Source: Bacteroidota bacterium (lineage in GTDB: Bacteria > Bacteroidota > Bacteroidia > B-17B0 > Aurantibacillaceae). Taken from it: a DNA stretch of 27,561 nucleotides. Under the pieces are notes generated by a model. The model did not search any database and was not told the DNA's origin. It saw only the letters and a list, made by a program, of their open reading frames with translations. The position numbers were made by a program, and so were the translations under genes. Numbering within the stretch: position 1 is the stretch's first letter; each line of letters opens with the position of its first letter. The stretch lies in NCBI GenBank assembly GCA_947449125.1, contig CANFQR010000002.1:1-27561 (forward strand), in the 5' to 3' direction. Shown one piece after another: positions 1 through 8,860 of the stretch.

Positions 1-356
1 ATCCATTTTCTCAGTTAACAAATAATACAACCTGGATTCAGGCAGGAAAATTATCTTATACATTTTCAAGCATAATCTCAGGAATTAAAGATAATATGCA
101 AAATAGCCTTAACTACGAGATTTTCCCTAACCCTGCATCAAACAATGCTGTATTATCTATTGATTTAAAAGATAATACCAATGTTGAAGTTTCAGTATTA
201 AATGCAATTGGACAATTAGTTAAAACATCTAAAGCACAAGGCGTGGTTGGTCAAAACAATATTAATATTGATTTAACAGGATTATCTACCGGTGTTTACA
301 TGGTAAATGTAAAGGTGGGTAATACCAACAATACTAAAAAATTAATAGTACAATAA
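1..356 (+). CDS. 3' end of a T9SS type A sorting-domain protein (5' truncated by window)
   Basis: The open frame runs in from the window edge (first full codon at position 3) and stops with TAA at 354-356, so an internal ATG at 96 is not the true start. The visible 117 residues contain the end of the cargo domain (SQLTNNTTWIQAGKLSY) and a complete C-terminal sorting domain: FPNPA, GQLVKT, the GLSTGVYMVNVKV strand and the terminal KKLIVQ. In this family the C-terminal domain directs export through the type IX secretion system, after which it is removed and the cargo is usually attached to the cell surface or released. The sequence before and within the sorting domain is nearly the same as in the next gene (486-2618), also at DNA level, so this is a tandem paralogue. 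The catalytic or binding part lies outside the window, so only the secretion route can be stated. Confidence 0.93.
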   Translation, partial: PFSQLTNNTTWIQAGKLSYTFSSIISGIKDNMQNSLNYEIFPNPASNNAVLSIDLKDNTNVEVSVLNAIGQLVKTSKAQGVVGQNNINIDLTGLSTGVYMVNVKVGNTNNTKKLIVQ

Positions 357-380
357 TTAATTTTTCAAATTTAAAACCTA

Positions 381-414
381 AAAAAGCCGCTTAATATAAA
401 GCGGCTTTTTTTTT
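381..414 (+). terminator. intrinsic terminator after the first T9SS gene
   Basis: GCCGC (386-390) pairs with GCGGC (401-405) around a 10-nt AT-rich loop. The A run at 381-385 extends the stem against the T run, and nine T residues follow the GC stem. It sits 25 nt after the stop codon, so the first and second paralogues should be separate transcripts. Confidence 0.9.
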
Positions 415-485
415 GAAACGTCATCTAGTCAATTAATCTTAATATATTTTACTAAATTGCATGAATATTAATTAATAAAGAAAGC

Positions 486-2618
486 ATGAAAAAACAATTA
501 CTTATTGGAACAGCTATGTTGCTTGCGGCAACCGGTTTTTCACAAAGCAATTCGATTAAATTGAGACCTTCAGGAATAGGTCGAATTTCCGAAAAAATTG
601 CCTTTAAATTTGTTAATGAACCAAATGGTAAATTAAATCCGGTATTAAAGCAAGCTATAGGACCTGAAAACAATAACCAGCTAAATGAATCTAAATCTGC
701 CTTGCCGCCGTCTGCAATAAGCTGGCAGTTGCTATGCGGCTCTATGAATACTTATGGTATGTTGGTTAGTCAATCAAGGCCATTACAATACAATGATAAT
801 TTAAATGCAATTTCTTTTATTCATAGAAAAAGTTCAAGTTATACAGGTGTTCCGGTTAGTAATTCAGGAGTAATTGTTGCCGAAGTTTCTACTAACTGGG
901 GAACTACTTTTGACAGTACTTGTATTTGGTCTGATGGGACAAATCCGGGAAGGTATCCACAAGGAGCAATTTATAACCCTCCAGGAAATACAAATATCAG
1001 TAATGCTTACGTTGTTGGTTCTGGGCCAGCTGTAGGTGCAAATTGGCTTGGAAACTGGTATGCCAGCAAGAAGTTAAATAGTTTTGATGCAACGGCAAGT
1101 TCTTCGCCAAACGCACAACAATTTTTATCTTCAAGTTTAAGTTCTTATCCTGCTAATCAAGGTCCGCACGCCTTTTCGCGTTACGGGTTTAGTTCAACAG
1201 ATGATGGTAATGTTAGATCTTTGGCTTTGATAGTTGATGATCCTGCCAATATTGATGGTATGAGAGGTGTTTCGGTGGTAAAAGGTTCATTTAATGCAGG
1301 AGCGTTTACATGGACAACAGATTCTATAATTCCTCCAACTCAATTAAGAACAGATGGAACAAAATTAATTTTATCAAACCCTCAAATGGCTTGGAATGAG
1401 GCTGGAACCGTTGGATATGTATTAGTACTAGGTGCTCGCTCAGGGGCAACGCTTTCAAATCAGAGTATTTTACCAATAGTTTATAAAACCACAAATTCAG
1501 GTGCTAGCTGGTCTTTATTGCCATCTATAGATTTTAATGACCCTTTAATGGCACCTATCGTTAGCAAACTTGCAAGTACTGCAAGCAATACAAATTTAAC
1601 TTTGCCATATGTAGACGATTACGACATGACTGTAGATGCCAATAATAAATTACATATTGGTGCAACTTTAAAAAGTTGTTATGGTAGTCATGTAGACACT
1701 TTAGATAGTTGGGGAACGTTCACAATGTCAATTAACCCAGGAGAAGATTATACTTGGGGGCACACTCCGGGAAACCGTCCTTATTTATATGATTTTATAG
1801 GAGATGGTACAGGGGCATGGACTTATAAATTAATAGATTCTTTACCTACAGAGGGACCAAGTGCTTCTTCTGGAGGAGCGGGATATAATGATAATCCTTG
1901 GGATGAAGATGCCGGAAGCAAGTTAAGTGTAGACTCTCGTATACAAATGGGACGTACACCAAATGGGCAATATATTACTGTGTCTTGGAGTGAATCTGAT
2001 ACCAATTTTACGGCAGGTGGAAGAAAATGGAATAGTTTGCCAAATATAAAATCTCGCTGTATTTCTGTAGCAAACAATAATTTAGTTTCTAATTCCGAAA
2101 TCAGTGTGTCTAAGGTAGCCACAGGAACAGGAGCACAAGAACCAAATGTGGTTAATCGTGCAACTCTTCATTATATGTCTCCAACAACAGGTTCGGCGGC
2201 AGTAACAAGCACTACTTCAGGTTTTTATGCAGACATTAATACGCCAATTACTGTAACAAATAGTAATCCGTATTCTCAATTAACAAATAATACAACTTGG
2301 ATTCAAACAGGAAAATTATCATACTATTTTCAAACTTCCGGGTTGAATGAAAATGCAGTTAATAGCATTAACAATAGTATCATTTTTCCAAATCCTGCAG
2401 AAAATAATGTTGTTTTATCAATTGATTTAAAAGATAATAATAATGTTGAGACAACTATACTAAACACTATTGGCCAAGTTATCAGAACAGTTAACACGAA
2501 GGGGCAAATGGGTCAAAACAATATCCATATTGATTTAACTGGATTGTCAGCCGGTGTTTATATGGTAAACGTTAAAGTAGCTAACGGAACTAGCACAAAA
2601 AAATTAATTGTAAAATAG
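486..2618 (+). CDS. secreted BNR/Asp-box-like repeat protein with T9SS type A sorting domain (paralogue 2)
   Basis: This 710-residue protein starts with a typical signal peptide (MKKQLLIGTAMLLAATGFSQ), which supports the ATG at 486. It ends with a T9SS sorting domain from about residue 634 (FPNPAENN through KKLIVK). The ~600-residue middle has motifs that resemble Asp-box/BNR turns of sialidase-like beta-propellers: STNWGTTF at 135-142, a SSTDDG motif near 236, and TTNSGASW at 335-342. The catalytic residues of a sialidase are not evident, so a surface-exposed beta-propeller of unknown ligand or substrate is the safest call. It is flanked by terminators on both sides and is therefore probably monocistronic; I saw no convincing TTG/TAnnTTTG promoter in the 70 nt between the upstream terminator and the start. 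It aligns along its whole length with the next gene, and its 3' part is closest to the preceding partial gene. Confidence 0.9.
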   Translation: MKKQLLIGTAMLLAATGFSQSNSIKLRPSGIGRISEKIAFKFVNEPNGKLNPVLKQAIGPENNNQLNESKSALPPSAISWQLLCGSMNTYGMLVSQSRPLQYNDNLNAISFIHRKSSSYTGVPVSNSGVIVAEVSTNWGTTFDSTCIWSDGTNPGRYPQGAIYNPPGNTNISNAYVVGSGPAVGANWLGNWYASKKLNSFDATASSSPNAQQFLSSSLSSYPANQGPHAFSRYGFSSTDDGNVRSLALIVDDPANIDGMRGVSVVKGSFNAGAFTWTTDSIIPPTQLRTDGTKLILSNPQMAWNEAGTVGYVLVLGARSGATLSNQSILPIVYKTTNSGASWSLLPSIDFNDPLMAPIVSKLASTASNTNLTLPYVDDYDMTVDANNKLHIGATLKSCYGSHVDTLDSWGTFTMSINPGEDYTWGHTPGNRPYLYDFIGDGTGAWTYKLIDSLPTEGPSASSGGAGYNDNPWDEDAGSKLSVDSRIQMGRTPNGQYITVSWSESDTNFTAGGRKWNSLPNIKSRCISVANNNLVSNSEISVSKVATGTGAQEPNVVNRATLHYMSPTTGSAAVTSTTSGFYADINTPITVTNSNPYSQLTNNTTWIQTGKLSYYFQTSGLNENAVNSINNSIIFPNPAENNVVLSIDLKDNNNVETTILNTIGQVIRTVNTKGQMGQNNIHIDLTGLSAGVYMVNVKVANGTSTKKLIVK

Positions 2619-2640
2619 TTAAGATTAAAATTTTATTATT

Positions 2641-2674
2641 AAAGGCTGCGTCAAATTTGATAGCAGCCTTTTTT
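2641..2674 (+). terminator. intrinsic terminator after the second T9SS gene
   Basis: GGCTGC (2644-2649) pairs with GCAGCC (2663-2668), with flanking AAA and TTT extending the stem and a T-rich tract following. It starts 22 nt after the stop codon of the 486-2618 gene. Confidence 0.88.
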
Positions 2675-2774
2675 ATAATTTGAAATTATAAATCACTAGG
2701 TTTTTTTTGTGCAAATTGATAAATTGCTTTATAAATATTTATCCAATAAATTAATGCTTAAACTCACAGCACGA

Positions 2775-4898
2775 ATGAAAAAAAAATTACTTCTAGTTTC
2801 AGCCTTATTAGTATCAATAAGTGCTTTGCCTCAGAGCAACAAAGAAAAACCTAAATCAATAGGGTTAGAAAACACAAGTTTGATTGCCGAATTGAAATTT
2901 GGTGACGAAACAATTAACAATCAAAAGATATCGAGCGAATCTAAAAAGATTATAGAAATTGAATCGAAAGATAATTCAAGTTCAAAATTAAATGCACTTA
3001 ATACCTGGCAAAAAATTTCGGGTTCAATGAATATACTGAATTCGGTTATTAGTTATTGTAACCCTTTGCAATATGACGATGAATTAAATACAGTCTCTTT
3101 TATTCACAGAAAGTCCGCTACTTATTCTATTTCGCCAACACCTTCTGCTGCCGGTGCTATTTCAGGAGGTATTTTAGGAATGGTATCAACAGACTGGGGT
3201 AACAGTTGGGATAGTACAGCCCTTTGGGTAAATGAAACTGAATGGGCGCGCTATCCTCAAGGGGGTATTTATAATCCTCCTGGTAATACAAATATTAATA
3301 ATGCATATATTGTTGGGCAAGGCCCCACAACTGGTGCTGCCGGAGGCTGGTTAGGAAATTTTTATGCAAGTAAACAATTAGGTTCTACAAATTATAACAA
3401 TGCCCCAAGTACGGTTCCTAACGCCATGCAGTTTATGTCTAAAAATCCGCCATTTTCTCCAGGGCTTAACAGACACGATTTTGCAGCGTATGGTTTTACT
3501 TCTACAGATGACGGTAAACTAAGAACAATAGGAGGGATTACCGATGAGGCAATTGCAAGCGATACAGCTATTATGCTTGTTACTGGCAGCTTTAATGCAG
3601 GCGTTTTTACTTGGACAGGAACACAGTTTAATCCGCCAACATTAACAAATTCTGCAACAGCTGATGAAGTTTGGCTTTCAAGACCAATGATGGCTTGGAA
3701 TGAAACAGGCACAGTGGGTTACGTTGCGGTAATAGGTGCGAGGACCGGCGAAACTGGGTCTAATAAGGGTTATCAGCCTATAGTTTATAAAACAACCAAT
3801 AGTGGAGTATCTTGGAGTTTATTACCTGGAATTAATTTTAATGATCCTTCTTTTGATGATGTGAAAAGGTCTATTGTTGCCGCTAGTAATGGCACAATTG
3901 AAATACCCTTTTTTAATTGGATTGAGGGTATGGATATGGCTGTTGATGCAAACAATAAATTACATATTTTTTCTTCCATAATTGGTAGCTCCATTGATCA
4001 CCCAGATTCATTAGCCTACATTTCTTCATTTTCACTTTCTTTTAATCCTGGAGAGAGCTATAGGTGGCCTCATACCCCTGGTTACAGACCATATTTATAC
4101 GATTTTATTGGAGATGGCACAGGTCCGTGGAGTCATGTTACTGTTGATTCTATGTCGAGCGAAGGCCCCGCAGGTTCATCCACTGGTAATGGTTTTTCAG
4201 ATAACCCTTGGGACATTGATGCAAGTGGAAATAAACCAAGAATAGATGCGCGTTTACAGTTAAGCCGAACACCTAACGGACAACATATTATTTATACATG
4301 GGCAGAGTCTGACACAAACTTTACACAAGGTGGCAGAAAGTGGAATAATATACCAAATATTAAAGCTCGTTGTTATTCTATAGTAAGTGCTTCGGTACAT
4401 CCTGTTGAAATTAATGTTACGAAGCCTGTCGGTGGCGCAAATCCCAATGTATTAAACCGAGCCATGTATCATTTTTCTTCTCCAAAATCAAGTACTGCAA
4501 CTATTGGGGCTTTTGGCCCTAGAATGACTTTGCCATTAACTATTTCTACCGGTAACCCATATACTCAAACAGCACCACAACATTGGTATGCATCTGCTGA
4601 TTTAAATTTTGGAGCAGTTGGCGTTATTGAAAATGAATTAAATAACATAGTAAGTAGTATGATTTTTCCAAATCCTGCAAATGATAAGGCAGTGTTATTA
4701 GTTAATTTAAAAGGTAATAATGCAGTTAAAATTGAGCTAGTAAATATTATTGGTGAAGTTATTCAAACTGAAACTATTAATGGAGAAACCGGAGAAAATT
4801 TAATTGACTTAAAATTAAATGCATTGACAGAAGGTATTTATTTTGTTAACTTAAAATCTGGAAATAATATAATAACTAAAAAGTTAATTGTGGGATAA
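2775..4898 (+). CDS. secreted BNR/Asp-box-like repeat protein with T9SS type A sorting domain (paralogue 3)
   Basis: I place the start at ATG 2775 because it gives a clean signal peptide (MKKKLLLVSALLVSISALPQ). The frame is open from a GTG at 2709, but using that would put 22 mostly polar residues in front of the signal sequence. The mature protein parallels its upstream neighbour throughout: a conserved motif ending in FIHRKS, the Asp-box-like STDWGNSW, STDDGK and TTNSGVSW, the conserved block around GYRPYLYDFIGDGTG, and the SESDTNFTxGGRKWN-type segment (here AESDTNFTQGGRKWN). The T9SS sorting domain begins at about residue 631 (FPNPANDK) and ends KKLIVG. It is more diverged from copies 1 and 2 than they are from each other. 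Function beyond secretion and probable beta-propeller fold is unknown. A strong terminator follows immediately. Confidence 0.88.
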   Translation: MKKKLLLVSALLVSISALPQSNKEKPKSIGLENTSLIAELKFGDETINNQKISSESKKIIEIESKDNSSSKLNALNTWQKISGSMNILNSVISYCNPLQYDDELNTVSFIHRKSATYSISPTPSAAGAISGGILGMVSTDWGNSWDSTALWVNETEWARYPQGGIYNPPGNTNINNAYIVGQGPTTGAAGGWLGNFYASKQLGSTNYNNAPSTVPNAMQFMSKNPPFSPGLNRHDFAAYGFTSTDDGKLRTIGGITDEAIASDTAIMLVTGSFNAGVFTWTGTQFNPPTLTNSATADEVWLSRPMMAWNETGTVGYVAVIGARTGETGSNKGYQPIVYKTTNSGVSWSLLPGINFNDPSFDDVKRSIVAASNGTIEIPFFNWIEGMDMAVDANNKLHIFSSIIGSSIDHPDSLAYISSFSLSFNPGESYRWPHTPGYRPYLYDFIGDGTGPWSHVTVDSMSSEGPAGSSTGNGFSDNPWDIDASGNKPRIDARLQLSRTPNGQHIIYTWAESDTNFTQGGRKWNNIPNIKARCYSIVSASVHPVEINVTKPVGGANPNVLNRAMYHFSSPKSSTATIGAFGPRMTLPLTISTGNPYTQTAPQHWYASADLNFGAVGVIENELNNIVSSMIFPNPANDKAVLLVNLKGNNAVKIELVNIIGEVIQTETINGETGENLIDLKLNALTEGIYFVNLKSGNNIITKKLIVG

Positions 4899-4910
4899 AA
4901 AATTTCTTTA

Positions 4911-4952
4911 AAAAAATAGCCGTTTCGATAATTCGAAACGGCTATTTTTTTA
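4911..4952 (+). terminator. strong intrinsic terminator after the third T9SS gene
   Basis: A 17-nt arm (4911-4927, ending TAGCCGTTTCG) is perfectly complementary to 4934-4950 (CGAAACGGCTA followed by T residues) around a 6-nt loop. The T run forms the release tract. It marks the boundary between the T9SS array and the polysaccharide locus. Confidence 0.92.
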
Positions 4953-5204
4953 TTCTGTTTCGAATTATTTGAAGGTTTATTACTGAAAAGTAAGTAAATC
5001 AAAAACTTGTCCTAAAATTCAGAAATAAATGTAAAATTTATACACATTTTTATTTTAATTAAAACCGTTTTTAATAAGTTAACACCCTCAAAAACCTTAT
5101 TATTTTTAGTTAAATTTAGGCTAGATTACCTTCGGCACCTTTTATATATGTGACTTAGGAGGCGAAGCTTTAAATAATAAGTTTAGTTTTAAAAAAATTA
5201 AAAA
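4953..5204 (+). other. intergenic leader region upstream of the polysaccharide locus
   Basis: About 250 nt without a gene separate the terminator from the first locus gene. It must hold the promoter for the large operon, but I find no exact TAnnTTTG. The nearest is TATATATG at 5143-5150, one base off, without a well-spaced TTG. A partly complementary pair, CTTCGGCACC (from about 5131) and GGAGGCGAAG (from about 5158), could form a leader hairpin. GGAGG at 5158-5162 is about 40 nt from the start codon, too far to serve as its ribosome binding site. Nothing else is recognisable. Confidence 0.4.
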
Positions 5205-6194
5205 ATGGAATATTCTAAAATTAAAAATTCAAAAGTTTTAGTAACAGGAGGTGCAGGTTTTATTGGTTCTAATTTATGCGAAAATTTGTTACAATATCAA
5301 AATGAAGTTGTTTGCCTTGATAATTTTTCTACCGGAAGAATGGAAAACATTTCGCATTTAATTGAGAATAAAAAATTTAAATTAATAAAAGGTGATATTA
5401 GAGATTTGAATGATTGCATTGAATCTATGCAAGGTGTTGAAGTAGTTTTACAACAAGCAGCTTTAGGCTCTGTTCCAAGAAGTATTAATGATCCAATTAC
5501 AACAAACGAGGTTAATGTGAGTGGTTTTTTAAATGTATTAATAGCGGCTCGCGATTCAAAAGTTAAGAGACTTGTATATGCAGCTAGTTCTTCTACATAT
5601 GGCGACTCAGACATTTTGCCAAAGATGGAAGACGTAATAGGGAAACCATTATCACCATATGCAGTTACAAAATATGTAAACGAATTATACGCTCATGTTT
5701 TTGGTTTAAACTATGGTTTAGATTGTATAGGTTTAAGGTATTTTAATGTTTACGGAAGACGTCAAGATCCTAATGGAGCATATGCGGCAGTAATACCAAA
5801 ATTTACAATGCAATTAATGTCTCATCAATCTCCAATAATTAATGGAAGTGGAAACAACTCACGAGATTTTACCTACATTGATAATGTTATTCAAATGAAT
5901 CATTTGGCAGCAGTTACAAATAATGTGGCAGCTAAGGGCCAAGTTTTTAATACAGCAGTTGGCGAACGTGCAGATTTAAACTGGTTAATTTATTTGCTTA
6001 AAAAATATTTAGGAGAATATGATAATAAAATTTTAAATGTTGAGATTATTCATGGTAACGAGCGTAAAGGAGATATACCGCATTCACTTGCCTCAATAGA
6101 AAAAGCTGAAACAATTTTGGGATACAGCCCTTCTCATAACTTAGAAAAAGGATTAAAAGAAGCTGTTAATTGGTATTGGCGAAACCTAAAGTGA
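5205..6194 (+). CDS. wbpP: SDR-family NAD-dependent UDP-N-acetylglucosamine 4-epimerase (WbpP/TviC type)
   Basis: This 329-residue extended short-chain dehydrogenase/reductase has the NAD-binding GGAGFIGS motif at residues 15-22, the serine-rich active-site strand AASSSTYGD (126-134), and the catalytic YxxxK pair Tyr152/Lys156. The run KPLSPYAVTKYVNELYA and the SRDFTYIDN segment are characteristic of the WbpP/TviC branch, which interconverts UDP-GlcNAc and UDP-GalNAc (or their uronic acid forms) in the cytoplasm. Length is normal (about 340 in WbpP). It is the first gene of the polysaccharide locus and is separated by 148 nt from the next gene, so a second promoter may lie between them, although I could not identify one. 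The exact sugar (GlcNAc, GlcNAcA or plain Glc) cannot be settled by motif alone. Confidence 0.88.
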   Translation: MEYSKIKNSKVLVTGGAGFIGSNLCENLLQYQNEVVCLDNFSTGRMENISHLIENKKFKLIKGDIRDLNDCIESMQGVEVVLQQAALGSVPRSINDPITTNEVNVSGFLNVLIAARDSKVKRLVYAASSSTYGDSDILPKMEDVIGKPLSPYAVTKYVNELYAHVFGLNYGLDCIGLRYFNVYGRRQDPNGAYAAVIPKFTMQLMSHQSPIINGSGNNSRDFTYIDNVIQMNHLAAVTNNVAAKGQVFNTAVGERADLNWLIYLLKKYLGEYDNKILNVEIIHGNERKGDIPHSLASIEKAETILGYSPSHNLEKGLKEAVNWYWRNLK

Positions 6195-6342
6195 TTTTGA
6201 ATTTTTTTGTTTTATCTTTCTTGATTTAATTAACAATTCAATTTAATTATCTATACTTTACCTTCCTTCAAATTCAAATTTTTTTTAATCATAAATTAAA
6301 TTTTACTTCAAATAGTTGTTAAACAAAATCAGATAAACTATA

Positions 6343-7404
6343 ATGATTCCAGTTACAAAATCATTTCTTCCTCCTATAAATGAATATACAAAATACTTAG
6401 AGAGTATATGGAATTCTCAATGGTTAACCAATAGAGGACCATTAGTTTTAAGTTTAGAAGATAAATTAAAAGCACACTTAGGCACAAATAATATTATTAT
6501 TACTAATAATGGAACCATCCCCTTACAAATAGCGTTAAAACTATTAGGTAAAAAAGGCGAAATTATTACTACTCCGTTTTCTTATGTTGCTACCACAGCA
6601 TCAATTGTATGGGAAAATTGCACGCCTGTATTCGTGGACATTCATTCTGATTATTTAACAATAGATGAAACTAAGATAGAAGTAGCTATTACTAAAAACA
6701 CAACAGCAATTTTAGCTACTCATGTTTTTGGTAATCCATGCAACATTGAATTAATAAAGGAAATTGCAGCTAAACATAACTTAAAAGTTATTTACGATGC
6801 TGCTCATTGCTTTGGCGTAAACTACAAGGGAAAATCTATTTTTAATTTTGGAGATGTTAGTACATGTAGCTTTCATGCCACAAAACTTTTCCATACCGGA
6901 GAGGGGGGTGCAATGTTTAGCGAAGATAAAGAACTCCAGCATAAACTGTTTTATTCTCACAACTTTGGCCATAAGGGAACGCTAGATTTTTATGGTCTGG
7001 GCTTAAACGGAAAAATTTCAGAATTGCAGGCCGCTATGGGGTTATCTGTTTTACCCTACATGAATGCAATTTTCAGCGAAAGAAAAAAAGTGACTGATTA
7101 TTACGACTCCAAAATAAAAAATTTAAAAAAAATAAAAATTAGAGAAGGCACTGAATGGAATTATAGTTATTATCCGGTAATTTTTGAAACCGAAGAATTA
7201 CTTATAAAAACAGAAATGAATTTAAATAAACATCATATTTTTCCTCGAAGATATTTTTATCCCTCATTAAATACTATTCATTATGTGAGCGGAAAAAACA
7301 TGCTTGTTAGTGAATCTACAGCAAAGCGCATATTATGTTTGCCACTTTATGTAGGTTTAACAGAGCAAGAATTAGAACTAATAACTACAATTATCAATTA
7401 TTAA
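6343..7404 (+). CDS. DegT/DnrJ/EryC1/StrS sugar aminotransferase, VioA/FdtB-like
   Basis: This is a 353-residue fold-type I PLP enzyme that transaminates a nucleotide-linked ketosugar. The cofactor Lys is K181 in the motif SFHATK, Asp152 in YDAAH contacts the pyridine nitrogen, and ATHVFGNPC and GEGGA are typical of the family. The N-terminus (FLPPINEY...WNSQWLTNRGP) resembles VioA, which makes dTDP-4-amino-4,6-dideoxyglucose, and FdtB, which makes the 3-amino sugar. The substrate would be a dTDP-4-keto- or 3-keto-6-deoxyhexose. The genes that would make it (rmlA, rmlB, fdtA) are not in the window. The gene stops three nucleotides before the flippase, indicating co-transcription. The family assignment is firm; the position of amination is inferred from overall resemblance. 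Confidence 0.9.
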   Translation: MIPVTKSFLPPINEYTKYLESIWNSQWLTNRGPLVLSLEDKLKAHLGTNNIIITNNGTIPLQIALKLLGKKGEIITTPFSYVATTASIVWENCTPVFVDIHSDYLTIDETKIEVAITKNTTAILATHVFGNPCNIELIKEIAAKHNLKVIYDAAHCFGVNYKGKSIFNFGDVSTCSFHATKLFHTGEGGAMFSEDKELQHKLFYSHNFGHKGTLDFYGLGLNGKISELQAAMGLSVLPYMNAIFSERKKVTDYYDSKIKNLKKIKIREGTEWNYSYYPVIFETEELLIKTEMNLNKHHIFPRRYFYPSLNTIHYVSGKNMLVSESTAKRILCLPLYVGLTEQELELITTIINY

Positions 7405-7407
7405 CAG

Positions 7408-8853
7408 TTGAGTACACTAAGAGATAAAGCAATAAAAGGAGTTTTGTGGAGTCTTACGGAGCGTTTTGGTAATCAGGCAATTCAATTTTTTATTGGTTTA
7501 ATTCTCGCACGACTATTATTGCCCGAAGATTATGGCTTAATAGGAATGATACTTGTATTTATTTCATTTGCTCAGGTTTTTGTGGAAGGAGGTTTTTCTT
7601 CAGCATTAATAAGAAAAACAAATGCTAACGATTCTGATTATTCTACAGTTTTTTGGTTTAACTTAATTGTAGCAAGTATTTGCTATCTGCTATTGTTTTT
7701 TTCAGCCACGTTTATTTCCTGTTTTTTTACTGAACCAAAACTTATTTTATTAACCAAAGTTGTAGGCCTAAATGTAATTGTGAATTCATTAGGGATTATT
7801 CAAAAAACAATTCTAATAAAAAATTTAAATTTTAAAACTCAAGCAACAATAAACTTGAGTTCTATTATAATAAGCGGTTTTATTGGGGTTTATTGTGCGT
7901 ATTCGGAATTTGGCGTTTGGGCTTTAGTTATACAAAATTTGAGTAAAAATTTAGTTATGAGTATTGCTTTTTGGGTTTCTAGTAATTGGAGACCCAAATT
8001 TATTTTTTCTAAATCTTCTTTTAAAGAATTGTATGGTTTTGGCTCAAATTTATTATTCTCATCATTGATTAATGTGATTTCAGAAAATTTGTATTCTATA
8101 ATTATAGGTAAATTATACAATGCAAAAAGTTTAGGTTATTATACACGGGCAAATCAATTTCAGAAATTACCTGTGAGCAGTATTTATGGCGCAATTAGTG
8201 CCGTAAGTTTTCCTGTATTGGCAGAAATTCAACACGAAGATATAAAATTAAAAGAAGGTTACAGATCAATGATTAAACTAGTAGCATTTGTTTTATTTCC
8301 AATAATGGCCATACTTATTTCTATTTCTAAATCAATGATTCATGTTGTGTTAACTGATAAATGGTTACCATCAGTGCCAATTTTACAAATTTTATGCATT
8401 GTAGGGGCTTTTTATCCACTACACGCAATAAATTTAGATATCCTAAAAGTGAAGGGGCGTTCGGATCTTTTTTTCAGACTAGAGATTTTTAAACAAATTT
8501 TGAATGTTTTGATGATTGTTGTTTCTTTTAAGTGGGGAGTTATTGGTTTAGTATGGGGGTCCGTAATGCTAAATTTTGTTTGCTATTATTTAAACTCTTT
8601 TTTTTCAAAATCTTTAGTTAATTATAGTTTTATTAATCAAGTTAGAGATCTTTTACCTCTAGCATGTTTCTCAATAATAACTTTACTTGCATTGTTTGTA
8701 ATAAAAACTATTATTACAAATCTAAACATTCAGTTAGTAATTTTGCCGTTTGTTGGTGTGTTGGTTTACTGTTTTTTGTCGAGTATTTTTAAAATTCAAG
8801 AAATGAGTATTCTCAAGGAAATTATTTTAAAAATTATTATAAAAAGAAAATAG
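7408..8853 (+). CDS. polysaccharide flippase, MOP superfamily (Wzx/WzxC type)
   Basis: This 481-residue, highly hydrophobic protein has about 12-14 predicted membrane segments. Its N-terminus (KAIKGVLWSLTERFGNQAIQF, then ILARLLLPEDYGLIGM) matches the oligosaccharide flippase family that moves undecaprenyl-linked repeat units across the inner membrane. The start is TTG at 7408, three bases after the preceding stop. No in-frame ATG occurs until residue 47 (GMILV), which would remove the first membrane segment, and the TTG start gives the family's usual N-terminus. It is followed seven nucleotides later by the WbqC gene. Because family members are numerous and specificity is not readable, I give no symbol beyond the Wzx type. 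Confidence 0.9.
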   Translation: MSTLRDKAIKGVLWSLTERFGNQAIQFFIGLILARLLLPEDYGLIGMILVFISFAQVFVEGGFSSALIRKTNANDSDYSTVFWFNLIVASICYLLLFFSATFISCFFTEPKLILLTKVVGLNVIVNSLGIIQKTILIKNLNFKTQATINLSSIIISGFIGVYCAYSEFGVWALVIQNLSKNLVMSIAFWVSSNWRPKFIFSKSSFKELYGFGSNLLFSSLINVISENLYSIIIGKLYNAKSLGYYTRANQFQKLPVSSIYGAISAVSFPVLAEIQHEDIKLKEGYRSMIKLVAFVLFPIMAILISISKSMIHVVLTDKWLPSVPILQILCIVGAFYPLHAINLDILKVKGRSDLFFRLEIFKQILNVLMIVVSFKWGVIGLVWGSVMLNFVCYYLNSFFSKSLVNYSFINQVRDLLPLACFSIITLLALFVIKTIITNLNIQLVILPFVGVLVYCFLSSIFKIQEMSILKEIILKIIIKRK

Positions 8854-8860
8854 TGCGAGT

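Noticed and set aside
96..356. Independent 86-residue gene starting at ATG 96
   Set aside because: The frame is open to the window edge and the upstream residues match the corresponding part of the next paralogue, so this is the tail of a longer gene.
1823..2122. Antisense open frames within the T9SS genes and locus genes (also 3392-3712, 5297-5614, 24569-24856 and others)
   Set aside because: They are opposite well-supported coding sequences, have no recognisable protein features and no initiation signals.
2709..2774. GTG start that would lengthen the third T9SS gene by 22 residues
   Set aside because: The extension is not a signal peptide and would bury the clear one that begins at ATG 2775.
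5158..5162. GGAGG as a ribosome binding site for a hidden small gene before 5205
   Set aside because: No start codon with a sensible open frame follows at the right distance, and the next gene starts about 40 nt away.
6195..6342. Second promoter between the epimerase and the aminotransferase
   Set aside because: The 148-nt gap holds near matches such as TATCTTTC but no TAnnTTTG with a well-placed TTG, so I do not list it.
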